Shown: positions 16,441-23,595, counted from the stretch's first letter. The stretch is 64,000 bases of DNA from Marinobacter pelagius (GCF_900114925.1 NZ_FOUR01000001.1:558001-622000); one strand, 5' to 3'. Notes: a model not told the origin generated them from the letters alone. A program made the numbers and translations.

Positions 16441-16512
16441 GGGCTTACGCCCCGGCTTCGCGGCGTGCCAAAGCGCAGCGAAGGTGCGTCCGACAACAGT
16501 CACTGGTTGTGT
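16441..16512 (-). repeat. attC site a (leftmost, degenerate)
   Basis: The plus strand starts GGGCTTACGCCCC and ends GGTTGTGTG, with a central palindromic region GCGGCGTGCC...GGTGCGTCC shared with attC g. The left core box is altered (CTTAC in place of CTAAC), so this terminal site may be inactive. It ends the GFA cassette. Confidence 0.65.
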
Positions 16513-16521
16513 GATGGTAGC

Positions 16522-16923
16522 TCAAGTTGGCAGTCCCTCGAACTTTGGCACCTCCCCTAACCCCTCATCCCAAGCGGCTTTGCTGGATGAGAAGATATGC
16601 GCAGTTGGCACCATAGTGATTTCAGTGTCCAAACACCCTGCGGGAACGACAAGCAAACCTGCGATCTGAGTGTTTGGCAATGCTGAACCACACAACTTAC
16701 AAAAGCTCTTGTTATGACGAGTGCCTGGAAGCGTAAAGGAAGTCACTGCATCTGCACCCGACTGCCAGACCAATTTCGCTGAGTGCGAGAATAGATTTGC
16801 TGCATGAGCCGAACCTGTATCTTTTTGGCAATGCTGACAATGGCACAGGTAAAAGCTGTCGAACTCACCTTTTATCTCAAAGCTCACGGTACCGCACAGA
16901 CAAGAGCCGAAATGATCAGTCAT
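16522..16923 (-). CDS. GFA family zinc protein (integron cassette)
   Basis: A 133-residue protein with the full cysteine set of the glutathione-dependent formaldehyde-activating (GFA/Mss4-like) fold: SCLCG, CHCQHC and CKLCG, which bind two zinc ions. GFA proteins act on, or bind, S-hydroxymethylglutathione, but most family members have unknown substrates. ATG 16923 is used; an in-frame ATG at 16959 lies in the neighbouring attC. The gene reads leftward, the normal direction in this array, between attC b and attC a. Confidence 0.85.
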   Translation of the reverse strand: MTDHFGSCLCGTVSFEIKGEFDSFYLCHCQHCQKDTGSAHAANLFSHSAKLVWQSGADAVTSFTLPGTRHNKSFCKLCGSALPNTQIAGLLVVPAGCLDTEITMVPTAHIFSSSKAAWDEGLGEVPKFEGLPT

Positions 16924-16955
16924 CAGAACTCCTTCCCTGGACTGTGGGTGAAAAC

Positions 16956-17050
16956 ACATAACGCATTGGCTTTGCGGCCATGCCGCGCAGCAAAATGGGC
17001 GCCCAGTGTAGGGCCGAAGGCCCGGAATGTACTACAACGACTTATTAACC
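16956..17050 (-). repeat. attC site b
   Basis: Begins with ACATAAC (RYYYAAC box) and ends ATTAACC. Between them are GCGGCC...GGGCGCCC and GGCCGAAGGCCCGG imperfect palindromes that also occur in attC c, d and k. The stop codon of the upstream membrane-protein cassette lies inside the right box. Confidence 0.75.
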
Positions 17051-17368
17051 ATACTTGATGGCAAGCAAAATTGCCGACACCGCCGCCGCAGCTAAAAACG
17101 GGGCCAGGAGTATGAGCAAAGAAACTCGATACTCCTTTACCGACTGATAAATCCAATAGGCAGCAATGAAAAAGGAAGCCACCCCTACCCCGTGGGCCCA
17201 CTTTCCCGAAAACTCGGCGAGTCCGGTACGTCCGGGTAGGGTCACATTGTCGAAATAGAAAGCTACTGTACCGGCAACCAGGAATACGAAGCTGAGTAAA
17301 CCATTAATAAATGACCAACGCCGACGATAATAGCCAGCATCTCGGAGGACTGGGTCAAACTTCCACAA
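17045..17368 (-). CDS. Small membrane protein (integron cassette)
   Basis: Three hydrophobic helices (FINGLLSFVFLVAGTVAFYF, GVGVASFFIAAYWIY and LLILLAPFLAAAAVSAILLAI) follow a short basic N-terminus WKFDPVLRDAGYYRRRW. The start is uncertain: TTG at 17368 has a GGAGAG ribosome site upstream, while the open frame runs on into attC sequence to an ATG at 17410. The last codons overlap attC b. No family recognised. Confidence 0.6.
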   Translation of the reverse strand: MWKFDPVLRDAGYYRRRWSFINGLLSFVFLVAGTVAFYFDNVTLPGRTGLAEFSGKWAHGVGVASFFIAAYWIYQSVKEYRVSLLILLAPFLAAAAVSAILLAIKYG

Positions 17369-17395
17369 TGATCGACTCTCCAGATTGCCAGTGTG

Positions 17396-17517
17396 GTTAA
17401 CGCCCGCCATCACTGTGGTTGCCAACGCTTAGCGGCGCCCATGCAGCGCAGCGAAATGGGCGCCCGTCGGGGGGCCATCGGCCCGGAACAGACTTAATGG
17501 CTTTGTTAATTGCCAAT
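17396..17517 (-). repeat. attC site c, composite
   Basis: The core attC (17420-17517) runs from TGCCAAC to GTTAATT and resembles attC b, d and k. It is preceded at 17396-17420 by GTTAACGCCCGCCATCAC, which is the opening of the different attC type seen at e and j. The arrangement looks like a truncated e/j-type site joined to an intact d/k-type site. Confidence 0.65.
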
Positions 17518-17922
17518 GGTCACCCCCGGCTCCAGAACCCAACAGCGATCATTGTGCGTGTAACCAATCTGACCATAGTACGAATTGGCTGCTGGTGCTG
17601 CGATGAGTATCAATTTGCAGAGTGGCCCCAGCTGCTCCTGGGTCAGTGACTGTAACCGTTTACCTATTCCTGACTTCTGGTAGCTCTTGTGAACAGCCAG
17701 ATCTGACAGATAGCAGGCATAGTGAAAATCCGTGACACTGCGGGCTATACCGACAAGCAAAGCACCATCCCAAGCGCTCACGATGAGATTGGAATTGGAA
17801 ATCATCCCCTCCATGCATTCTCGGTCGTGAATCGGCCGACGCTCCCCGAGGGTAGAACTCTCCAGCAAACGAGTGAACTGGTCTATGGTAATGGGGCGAT
17901 TCACCTTGAAACTGACAGCCAT
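17506..17922 (-). CDS. GNAT family N-acetyltransferase (integron cassette)
   Basis: A 138-residue acetyltransferase. The acetyl-CoA loop is visible as LAVHKSYQKSGIGKRL (the Q-x-x-G-x-G motif A), followed by NSYYGQIGYTHNDRCWV, the usual C-terminal strand pair. Substrate is unknown; GNAT genes are common integron cargo. ATG 17922 (MAVSFKVN) is preferred to the in-frame start at 17937. The stop codon lies in the attC c right box. Confidence 0.85.
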   Translation of the reverse strand: MAVSFKVNRPITIDQFTRLLESSTLGERRPIHDRECMEGMISNSNLIVSAWDGALLVGIARSVTDFHYACYLSDLAVHKSYQKSGIGKRLQSLTQEQLGPLCKLILIAAPAANSYYGQIGYTHNDRCWVLEPGVTIGN

Positions 17923-17935
17923 ACCTCTCCTTGGC

Positions 17936-18035
17936 AATTAACGCTGAATGTTAAGCGGCGCCTGCGGAGCGCAGCGTAGTGGGCGTCCGGCGGACGGCCG
18001 CCAGGCCAGTAGCGAACTTGAACGATTGGTTAGCT
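17936..18035 (-). repeat. attC site d
   Basis: Runs from AATTAAC to GTTAGCT. The interior (AGCGGCGCC, GGGCGTCCGGCGGACGGCC, CGAACTTGAACGATTGGTTAG) is closely related to attC k, which suggests that the two cassettes share a recent origin or that sites have been homogenised. Confidence 0.8.
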
Positions 18036-18053
18036 GTGACTGGCAAGGATCCA

Positions 18054-18314
18054 CTATTTTTTTCCAAGCACTAGGGCAACCCAATAGTCTTTACAGAACA
18101 GGGCCACTATGGTCCCAACAACAGAGAAAAAGCCAAATAAACCAATGACCAGCCAGACCCCGTCATTTGTCCATTGATACTGGAACTGGGCGTAGCCAGC
18201 CGACCCACACAAGATTCCGATAGCGAGGCTGAGGATCAACAAGACAGGACGCTTCCATTTCGCCTCCTGCGGCTGATAAACCCTCTTTGTCCATGCCTCA
18301 AACTTGTCAATCAT
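18054..18314 (-). CDS. Small membrane protein (integron cassette)
   Basis: An 86-residue protein with a charged N-terminus (MIDKFEAWTKRVYQPQEAKWKR) and two hydrophobic helices (PVLLILSLAIGILCGSAGYA and VWLVIGLFGFFSVVGTIVALF). ATG 18314 is used; the frame is open into the attC site to 18356. No family recognised. Single-gene cassettes for short membrane proteins are frequent in marine chromosomal integrons. Confidence 0.6.
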   Translation of the reverse strand: MIDKFEAWTKRVYQPQEAKWKRPVLLILSLAIGILCGSAGYAQFQYQWTNDGVWLVIGLFGFFSVVGTIVALFCKDYWVALVLGKK

Positions 18315-18328
18315 GGTCGTACCAAAAC

Positions 18329-18406
18329 AGCTAACGCCCGCCATCACCGGTGGCAAAACCGCAGCGAAGCGGAAGTTGTGGCATCCGGTGCATGGCCTGG
18401 TTACAC
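18329..18406 (-). repeat. attC site e
   Basis: Runs from AGCTAAC to GTTACAC with the interior GCCCGCCATCACCGG...AAACCGCAGCGAAGCGG...CATCCGGTGCATGGCCTGG. Nearly the same sequence recurs at attC j, 5.3 kb away. Confidence 0.82.
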
Positions 18407-18416
18407 CTCACTCTGG

Positions 18417-18704
18417 TCAGTGAAGCTGATTGAAAACTTCCGGGTGTTGCTCAGCAATGCGCAGAAGCGCAACCGCAGGCCCCTGCGGCTCTCGCCGACC
18501 CTGTTCCCAATCCTGAAGGGTTCGCACACTCACGCCCATAAGACCGGCAAATGCTGACTGCGACATGTTCAACTTCAGCCTGATCACTTTAGGCGGTGAG
18601 GGCTCTGATAGCTCGTGGGTTCGTAGAGCCAATTTGCCCTTCTTGAACTGCTTGATTTCATTGATGCCATCAAGAATTTCTGCCCCAAGGTTCCTGTCAC
18701 CCAT
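18417..18704 (-). CDS. HigA-like antitoxin with helix-turn-helix
   Basis: A 95-residue DNA-binding protein. The Xre/HTH part reads MSQSAFAGLMGVSVRTLQDWEQGRREPQGPA at about residues 47-77, the form seen in NadS/HigA antitoxins. It overlaps the toxin gene by 8 bases, the toxin coming first, as in higBA modules. It would neutralise the toxin and repress the promoter through the palindrome at 19019-19033. Confidence 0.85.
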   Translation of the reverse strand: MGDRNLGAEILDGINEIKQFKKGKLALRTHELSEPSPPKVIRLKLNMSQSAFAGLMGVSVRTLQDWEQGRREPQGPAVALLRIAEQHPEVFNQLH

Positions 18705-19008
18705 TTTTGATTGCCTCCGCTATCTGCTTGAGCGTATGGCCAGGAATGCTGGCGCGCTCTGATTTACTGTACAGCGTGAGCATCCATATCTCGTGGTCAG
18801 ACTTCTTCCAGTAGTAAATGGCTCTGATACCACCGCTCTTTCCCGAACCCGCTGGTGCCCATCGAACTTTACGAACGCCACCCGAGCCTTTGATTAGATC
18901 CCCGGCATCCGGCTTCTGCAAAAGGTAGGTTTGAAGCCCACGGTATTCCTCGTCCGTGAGGTAGTTCGGCAATAGCTTTGTGAACGTTGAGGTTTCGATG
19001 AACAGCAT
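18697..19008 (-). CDS. RelE/HigB-like toxin (integron cassette)
   Basis: A 103-residue protein: FTKLLPNYLTDEEYRGLQTYLLQKPDAGDLIKGSGGVRKVRW, then RAIYYWKKSDHEIWMLTLYSKSE. This is the HigB-2/RelE fold of ribosome-dependent mRNA interferases. ATG 19008 is preferred; a TTG lies six bases upstream. The promoter -10 box lies only seven bases from this ATG, so the message would be leaderless. It is paired with the antitoxin at 18417-18704. Confidence 0.82.
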   Translation of the reverse strand: MLFIETSTFTKLLPNYLTDEEYRGLQTYLLQKPDAGDLIKGSGGVRKVRWAPAGSGKSGGIRAIYYWKKSDHEIWMLTLYSKSERASIPGHTLKQIAEAIKNG

Positions 19009-19014
19009 TGCCAA

Positions 19015-19043
19015 AATATACGGCGTTGCCGTACGAGCGTCAA
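19015..19043 (-). promoter_or_regulatory. Promoter and operator of the HigBA-like module
   Basis: On the minus strand, -35 TTGACG and -10 TATATT are 17 bases apart, close to the sigma-70 consensus. A perfect palindrome TACGGC-GTT-GCCGTA (19019-19033) lies between and overlaps the -10 box, an ideal place for autorepression by the antitoxin. The predicted transcription start falls at or next to the toxin ATG. Confidence 0.78.
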
Positions 19044-19058
19044 GGCAAGATCAGTGAG

Positions 19059-19138
19059 GTGTAACGCCTGCCATAAGCGGCGTGATCTTGCACCGCGAAG
19101 CGGTGGAAAATCAGTCGCCGTGCAGCCGATTGTTAAAT
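19059..19138 (-). repeat. attC site f
   Basis: Runs from GTGTAAC to GTTAAAT, with GCACCGCGAAGCGGTG and AATCAGTCGCCGTGCAGCCGATTG inside. Its right half closely matches attC h. It closes the 2.8 kb segment that carries the three RNA-modification genes. Confidence 0.82.
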
Positions 19139-19210
19139 CCTTTTTTTATACCTCATACGGGGGCCTTTTCTCGCAGGATTCCGAGACCCGATCTGTGAGC
19201 GGCGTCGAGG

Positions 19211-19957
19211 CTAGCGATTCAGTTCGTACGCGCACATATTGACGACCGTGGCCAAATTCAGCGATTCAAGAACGCCGGCCCCTTTAATGGAATACGCGGT
19301 CACATCAAGCCTGGCCAGTTCGTCGTGGGGAACTCCGCGCGCTTCATTGCCAAATATAAAGCACTGTTGCGTTGTAAAGCTTTCACTGGAGAGTGGTGCT
19401 CCGGCAATATCCAGGCACGCAAAGTGATCAAAGCGCGTTTTCAGCTCGTTGATACTCACATCCAATTCAATGGGCACATGGAAAATCGCCCCCATACTCG
19501 CACGCACCACTTTTGGGTTATAGGGGTCCACACTGTTGGGGCTTAATACGCAGCGAAAACCGCCGAACCAGGCCAAGGTTCGCAAAATGGTACCCAGGTT
19601 GCCCGGGTCCTGAACTTCGTATAAATAAATGGTTTTTTCCTGGGGTGTTTCACCCGCATCAACAGAAGGCGCAGAGAGCGGCTCAGCGGTAAGAAATGGC
19701 ACCACCGCAACAATGCCCTGCGGGGTCTGCGTATCGGCAATCTTTTGCATTTGCTTGTCAGTAATACGTACCTGTTCCAGCGATGTCGCCACGTCGCCGT
19801 AGCTTTCACTGACATAAACTTTCGCCTGCCGGAATGCAGGAATGGCTCTGGCCGCCTTTTCCAGCTCCAGGATCAGGTGCTCGCCTTCCACCAAAAAACA
19901 GCCCAGATCTTTGCGGCCTTTCTTCTTATGCAGCTTTTTTATGTCATCCAGTTTCAT
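19211..19957 (-). CDS. TrmH/SpoU family RNA 2-prime-O-methyltransferase
   Basis: A 248-residue SPOUT-class methyltransferase. An N-terminal substrate-binding domain (FLVEGEHLILEL) precedes the knotted catalytic domain with motif 1 DPGNLGTILRTLAWFG, motif 2 CFIFGNEARGVPHDE and motif 3 IKGAGVLESLNLATVVNMCAYE. It transfers a methyl from AdoMet to a ribose in rRNA or tRNA; the target is not readable. It diverges from rlmE. The gene sits between attC sites g and f, unlike a normal housekeeping location. Confidence 0.88.
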   Translation of the reverse strand: MKLDDIKKLHKKKGRKDLGCFLVEGEHLILELEKAARAIPAFRQAKVYVSESYGDVATSLEQVRITDKQMQKIADTQTPQGIVAVVPFLTAEPLSAPSVDAGETPQEKTIYLYEVQDPGNLGTILRTLAWFGGFRCVLSPNSVDPYNPKVVRASMGAIFHVPIELDVSINELKTRFDHFACLDIAGAPLSSESFTTQQCFIFGNEARGVPHDELARLDVTAYSIKGAGVLESLNLATVVNMCAYELNR

Positions 19958-20080
19958 CGCGCGTTACTCACACCAATAAGCCACTGAATACTAGCATGGA
20001 TCGCGATTTTCCCATGTTACAGCCCCCTGCCGGAGCAGGTATAATCCGCGCACACTTCAGGTTCTATTCAGAGCAATGAC

Positions 20081-20701
20081 ATGGCCAGATCCAAAAGCAG
20101 CCAGCAATGGCTTGATGAGCACGTCAATGATGTGTACGTGAAACGCGCCCAAGCTGATGGCTATCGCTCCCGCGCCAGCTACAAGCTGCTTGAGCTGATT
20201 GAGAAAGACAAGCTGGTTCGCCCCGGCATGGTGGCCATGGACCTTGGCAGTGCACCGGGCGGCTGGTCGCAGGTATTGGCGACCAGGGTCGGCGCCAAGG
20301 GCCGCGTGATCGCATCCGATATTCTGCCCATGGATGCCATAGCGGGTGTGGACTTCATCCAGGGAGACTTTACCGAAGACGAGGTCTTTGACGACATCAT
20401 GGCCACCCTGGACAACGCCCCGGTGGACCTGGTGGTCTCGGACATGGCCCCCAACATCAGCGGTATCAATGTGGCCGACCAGGCAGCGTCCATGTATCTG
20501 GTGGAGCTGGCCCTGGATATGGCCCGCCAGGTCCTGAAGCCCGGCGGCTGTTTTGTCGCCAAGGTGTTTCAGGGGGTGGGCTATGACGAGTACCTCAAAG
20601 ACGTGCGTTCGTCGTTCAGCAAGGTCTTGATTCGCAAACCCGATGCGTCACGCGCCCGCTCCCGCGAGGTCTATGTAGTGGCCAAAGGCTTCAAAGGCTA
20701 G
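20081..20701 (+). CDS. rlmE: 23S rRNA (uridine-2552 2-prime-O) methyltransferase
   Basis: A 206-residue FtsJ/RrmJ homologue. The AdoMet motif [13 protein letters not shown] and the K-D-K-E catalytic set are visible: Lys in SYKLLE, Asp in SDMAPNISG, Lys in VAKVFQG and Glu in SREVYVV. The enzyme methylates U2552 of the ribosomal A-loop. In most gammaproteobacteria rlmE precedes ftsH; here it is between attC sites, opposite to the cassette direction and overlapping rluF tail-to-tail by 4 bases. Whether a second copy sits by ftsH cannot be seen here. Confidence 0.92.
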   Translation: MARSKSSQQWLDEHVNDVYVKRAQADGYRSRASYKLLELIEKDKLVRPGMVAMDLGSAPGGWSQVLATRVGAKGRVIASDILPMDAIAGVDFIQGDFTEDEVFDDIMATLDNAPVDLVVSDMAPNISGINVADQAASMYLVELALDMARQVLKPGGCFVAKVFQGVGYDEYLKDVRSSFSKVLIRKPDASRARSREVYVVAKGFKG

Positions 20702-21681
20702 CCACGCGCTTTCTTGACGCTTGGCTTCCTTGGCCGTTTTGACTTCGGCCCTGTGTTTTTACCGCCGGGTTTCCCACCCGGCCGGTTTCTGTCACCGCCC
20801 TTGCCCGGTTTCTTAGGTTTGCCGGATGGTTTCCCGGGCTTATGCCTGCCATTGGGTTTAACGCCAGTTTTCTGGGCTTTAGGTGGGTCGCCACGTTTCG
20901 GACCGGACTTCTTACTGGCTGACCGTTTTTGCGTGGTTTTATGCCCGGCAGGCGCCTCAGACGAGGAGTCTTTAATGGCGTCCATAATGCCATTCAGCTC
21001 TTTTTGCGTGAGGTCGCGCCACTCACCAACGGCCAGGCCTTTGAGATCCACATTCATGATGCGAACACGTTCCAGCGTGACCACATCGTACCCAAAATGT
21101 GCGCACATACGGCGAATCTGGCGGTTTAAACCTTGCACCAGGGTGATTCTGAAGACCGTCGAAGATTCCTGCTGCACCTTACATTTTTGGGTGACGGTAC
21201 CGAGAATCGGCACCCCGTTGGCCATACCTTCAACAAAACCCTTGTTAATGGGTTTGTTCACTTCCACCAGATATTCTTTTTCATGGTCATTGCCAGCGCG
21301 CAAGATCTTATTCACCAGATCGCCGTTACTGGTTAAAAAAATCAAACCCTGGGAGTCTTTATCCAGGCGACCAATGGGAAAGATTCGGGTACCGTGACCC
21401 ACAAAGCGCACAATGTTATTGCGCTCACTGCTGTCTGTCGTACTGACAACCCCCACGGGTTTATTCAGTGCAATGAAAACGAAGTCGTCGGGCTCTGGCG
21501 GCTCGATCAGCTGCCCGTTAACCTTTACCGTATCTCCGGGCATGACCAGATCGCCCACCTCAGCACGCCGGCCATTCAGAGATACGTTGCCCTGTTCAAT
21601 GTAACGGTCCGCTTCGCGGCGCGAGCACATACCGCTGCTGCTGATGTATTTATTGAGGCGGGTCGACGAGGCATTCAACAT
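20698..21681 (-). CDS. rluF: 23S rRNA pseudouridine synthase RluF-like
   Basis: A 327-residue RsuA-family synthase: S4 domain [27 protein letters not shown], catalytic motif [20 protein letters not shown] with the active Asp, and [25 protein letters not shown], the RluF-type ending. RluF modifies U2604 of 23S rRNA. The last 80 residues are a Lys/Pro/Gly-rich basic tail ([15 protein letters not shown]) likely to bind RNA. ATG 21681 is chosen; a GTG at 21729 in frame is possible. It forms part of the RNA-modification segment. Confidence 0.9.
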   Translation of the reverse strand: MLNASSTRLNKYISSSGMCSRREADRYIEQGNVSLNGRRAEVGDLVMPGDTVKVNGQLIEPPEPDDFVFIALNKPVGVVSTTDSSERNNIVRFVGHGTRIFPIGRLDKDSQGLIFLTSNGDLVNKILRAGNDHEKEYLVEVNKPINKGFVEGMANGVPILGTVTQKCKVQQESSTVFRITLVQGLNRQIRRMCAHFGYDVVTLERVRIMNVDLKGLAVGEWRDLTQKELNGIMDAIKDSSSEAPAGHKTTQKRSASKKSGPKRGDPPKAQKTGVKPNGRHKPGKPSGKPKKPGKGGDRNRPGGKPGGKNTGPKSKRPRKPSVKKARG

Positions 21682-21905
21682 AGGTAATGACTTATCTTGA
21701 TGATTGGCTTGGAAAATAAAACTGCGCACAGCACCCGGCTAAGACGGCACCACGCTCGCAGCTAGTCACCCGCCTATCTTATGGTATTCCCACCTTCTGC
21801 TCTATGGACGTCGCTTGGAACCGATAGTTATGTTTCGACATTTTTAGCGACGAGACCTACGTAAGGCTACTGTCACAAAGCCACCCAAAAGACTGAAGCC
21901 TTTGC
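21682..21905. other. Spacer upstream of rluF without recognisable gene
   Basis: This 224-base stretch between rluF and attC g should hold the rluF promoter but I see no convincing -35/-10 pair, no long palindrome and no supported ORF. It is less GC-rich than the chromosomal flanks. Confidence 0.4.
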
Positions 21906-21976
21906 CATTAACGCCCCGCATTGCGGCGTGCCGGAGCGACAGCGGAGGTGCGTCCGGCAACAGGCGTTGGTTAAAT
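21906..21976 (-). repeat. attC site g
   Basis: Runs from CATTAAC to GTTAAAT with GCCCCGCATTGCGGCGTGCCGGAGCGACAG... interior; the arms GCGGCGTGCC and GGTGCGTCC recur at attC a. It bounds the RNA-modification segment on the right and the ccdAB cassette on the left. Confidence 0.82.
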
Positions 21977-21982
21977 GCTTGC

Positions 21983-22002
21983 ATGCGCATTATCATGCGC
22001 AT
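21983..22002 (+). promoter_or_regulatory. Tandem palindrome, likely ccdAB operator
   Basis: The self-complementary octamer ATGCGCAT occurs twice (21983-21990 and 21995-22002) separated by TATC. It lies 40-60 bases upstream of the ccdA start, where the CcdA/CcdB complex would be expected to repress its own promoter. No other copies were noticed in the window. Confidence 0.6.
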
Positions 22003-22041
22003 AGACTCAGATTGTGGATTTGAAAGCTACTTGGAGGCCCC

Positions 22042-22287
22042 ATGGCCGAACTCTACAATTCAGCCGCGCCAAAAAAAGCAGCGAACCTTTCAATCAATAG
22101 CGATCTGCTGCGTAAGACCCGAGAACTGAACATTAACTTGTCTGCCACCCTGGAAAGAGCTCTAAAAGAAGAGCTTTCGAAACGCGAAGCAGCAAAATGG
22201 GTTGAGGAAAATCGTACTGCGATAAAAAGCTACAACGATTTCGTCGAACAACATGGATGCTTCGGCGATGAATTCAGGGAGTTCTGA
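22042..22287 (+). CDS. ccdA: CcdA-like antitoxin (integron cassette, reversed)
   Basis: An 81-residue protein: a short ribbon-helix-helix segment (KKAANLSINSDLLRKTRELNINLSATLERALKEEL) followed by an acidic C-terminal toxin-binding tail ending WVEENRTAIKSYNDFVEQHGCFGDEFREF, as in CcdA. ATG 22042 follows TTGGAGG. It reads against the cassette direction of the array and is coupled to ccdB, whose ATG overlaps its stop region directly. Confidence 0.88.
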   Translation: MAELYNSAAPKKAANLSINSDLLRKTRELNINLSATLERALKEELSKREAAKWVEENRTAIKSYNDFVEQHGCFGDEFREF

Positions 22288-22605
22288 ATGTCACAGTTTG
22301 ATGTGTACCCCAACCCAAGTAAAACTAGCAAAGCGCACTACCCTTACTTTGTCGATATTCAGAGCAGCCTCCTGAGCGATCTGGCAACTCGGATCGTTAT
22401 TCCTTTGGGCAAACGTTCTGCCTTGGGTGGCGAAGCCATGCAAGGACTCACTCCGGAAATCAGCTTTGCCGATCAGGAACTACTGCTGTTAACCCCCCAA
22501 ATTTCCTCCGTACCAGAAAAGCATCTCAAAAACCCAGTTGGCTCCCTCTCGCATTTTAGAGAGCAGATTGTTGGGGCTCTGGATCTTGCTGTCACTGGCA
22601 TTTAA
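22288..22605 (+). CDS. ccdB: CcdB-like gyrase-targeting toxin (integron cassette, reversed)
   Basis: A 105-residue protein with the CcdB pattern: MSQFDVYPNPSKTSKAHYPYFVDIQ, LATRIVIPLGKR, and C-terminal SLSHFREQIVGALDLAVTGI. CcdB poisons DNA gyrase. It starts at the base after the ccdA stop. The stop codon TAA coincides with the attC h core, so the ORF fills its cassette to the recombination point. Confidence 0.9.
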   Translation: MSQFDVYPNPSKTSKAHYPYFVDIQSSLLSDLATRIVIPLGKRSALGGEAMQGLTPEISFADQELLLLTPQISSVPEKHLKNPVGSLSHFREQIVGALDLAVTGI

Positions 22606-22677
22606 CGCCCGGCTCACGCGCCGGTTTGGAGCCGCGGAGCGGCGGAAAATCGGTCGCTGTGCAGCGGATTGTTAAAG
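22600..22677 (-). repeat. attC site h
   Basis: Runs from ATTTAAC, a perfect RYYYAAC box, to GTTAAAG. The interior GAGCCGCGGAGCGGCGGAAAATCGGTCGCTGTGCAGCGGATT is related to attC f. It belongs to the ParE/antitoxin cassette on its right. Confidence 0.82.
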
Positions 22678-22965
22678 CCTGCCCAGCCAGTACTGCGGAC
22701 GCCGCCGATCATGGGCAACGGCCAGAACCTGAAAACCATCAGGCCTCTCTCGGTAAACGATGGACAAGGGAAATCTGTGAAGGGGCGCTCTACGAATATC
22801 TGGTGGCAACTCGACTTGCCAGGCTTTTGGTGACTCGCCAACTAAATTGGCCAAGGCCTCAAATTCCTCTATGAAGGCACCACCCAATCCCGGAACTTTT
22901 GATTCGTAATAACCAACTGACTCCAGGAACTCGGCTTCCGCTGCCGGGTGAAAAGAATAGGTCAT
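22672..22965 (-). CDS. parE: RelE/ParE family toxin (integron cassette)
   Basis: A 97-residue protein with the ParE layout: MTYSFHPAAEAEFLESVGYYESKVPGLGGAFIEEFE helical hairpin, then RRAPLHRFPLSIVYRERPDGFQVLAVAHDRRRPQYW beta-sheet. ParE toxins inhibit gyrase, while RelE relatives cut mRNA; the HDRRRPQYW ending is ParE-like. It overlaps its antitoxin by 4 bases (ATGA) and its stop is in the attC h box. Confidence 0.88.
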   Translation of the reverse strand: MTYSFHPAAEAEFLESVGYYESKVPGLGGAFIEEFEALANLVGESPKAWQVELPPDIRRAPLHRFPLSIVYRERPDGFQVLAVAHDRRRPQYWLGRL

Positions 22966-23186
22966 TTGATCAGTGCTCTAGCCTTCCTCATGACATCCTC
23001 ACTAGACACAGCCTGAACTGTGCCATTGTCCAGCTCTTCGCCTCTACGTCGGGCCTCAAGTAACCAATCGGATCTGAGCTCTTCTTCTGAAGGAGACTCC
23101 AGACTCAATACCAGTCTCTGGATCAATTGGGCTCGCTCCTCTTTAGGGAGGTGCAGCGCCTCGTCTTCAATTTTCTGGAGATTCAT
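22962..23186 (-). CDS. Addiction module antitoxin
   Basis: A 74-residue acidic protein (MNLQKIEDEALHLPKEERAQLIQRLVLSLESPSEEELRSDWLLEARRRGEELDNG) typical of the TIGR02574-type addiction module proteins that precede ParE-like toxins. ATG 23186 begins the family pattern; the longer frame to 23246 is not needed. It would bind and neutralise the overlapping toxin. Confidence 0.88.
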   Translation of the reverse strand: MNLQKIEDEALHLPKEERAQLIQRLVLSLESPSEEELRSDWLLEARRRGEELDNGTVQAVSSEDVMRKARALIK

Positions 23187-23261
23187 GGACAAAACCTCTC
23201 GTTCACGTATCACCCAATTTTGACACGGATGGGTACCAGGTGCCACGACTCGACTTTTCAG

Positions 23262-23325
23262 CTTTAACGTTTGGAACTCACGAGCGCGAGCAACGCGAGT
23301 GTCTCGTGTAGTGACCTTGTTTGGC
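23262..23325 (-). repeat. attC site i
   Basis: Runs from CTTTAAC to GTTTGGC with ACTCACGAGCGCGAGCAACGCGAGTGTCTCGTG as the imperfect stem. It is shorter and less like the other sites, so confidence in the ends is moderate. It closes the ParE cassette's right border. Confidence 0.6.
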
Positions 23326-23378
23326 AGCCCAGTCCAGCAAAGTTACCAGGATCCACCTTCCTCTAAGTCCACTCCGGA

Positions 23379-23567
23379 TTATTGGGCATGCGACGTGGCT
23401 CCAGGCGAGTGGTTAACGACGTACTGAAAAGATGAGAATGGCAACAAAAAAGGTAACGCGATCGCTGATGAATGGCGTGCCCTCGGAGACTCACAGGTGG
23501 CGTTCTCAAGCCGCGTCTTGTGACGCACCTGTGAGTCTCCGAGGGTAGCTGAAAAAGCGTTCAACAA
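23379..23567 (-). CDS. Short ORF in the LexA-box cassette (62 aa, uncertain)
   Basis: The frame starts at TTG 23567 with AAGGAAG seven to ten bases upstream and lies 50-65 bases downstream of a perfect LexA box, so an SOS-induced peptide is possible. The product has a basic first half (VRHKTRLENATCESPRARHSS) and a hydrophobic IALPFLLPFSSFQYVV segment. Its coding sequence includes both arms of the 20-bp inverted repeat, which would fold the message. Non-coding use of the region is equally possible. No family recognised. Confidence 0.35.
   Translation of the reverse strand: MLNAFSATLGDSQVRHKTRLENATCESPRARHSSAIALPFLLPFSSFQYVVNHSPGATSHAQ
23480..23545. repeat. 20-bp perfect inverted repeat with 26-base spacer
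   Basis: Arms at 23480-23499 and 23526-23545 (beginning CCCTCGGAGACTC on the left) are perfectly complementary. Three more pairs (CGT/ACG) can form across one bulge. No T tract follows on either strand. It lies in the 370-base cassette between attC i and attC j. Confidence 0.85.
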
Positions 23568-23595
23568 CGATCTTCCTTATTTTGTTTCGTGGTTC

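Noticed and set aside
23379-23567. Confident annotation of the 62-aa ORF as an SOS toxin
   Set aside because: The only support is its position after a LexA box, a plausible ribosome site and a hydrophobic segment. The inverted repeat spanning its codons could alone explain the open frame, so it is kept at low confidence.
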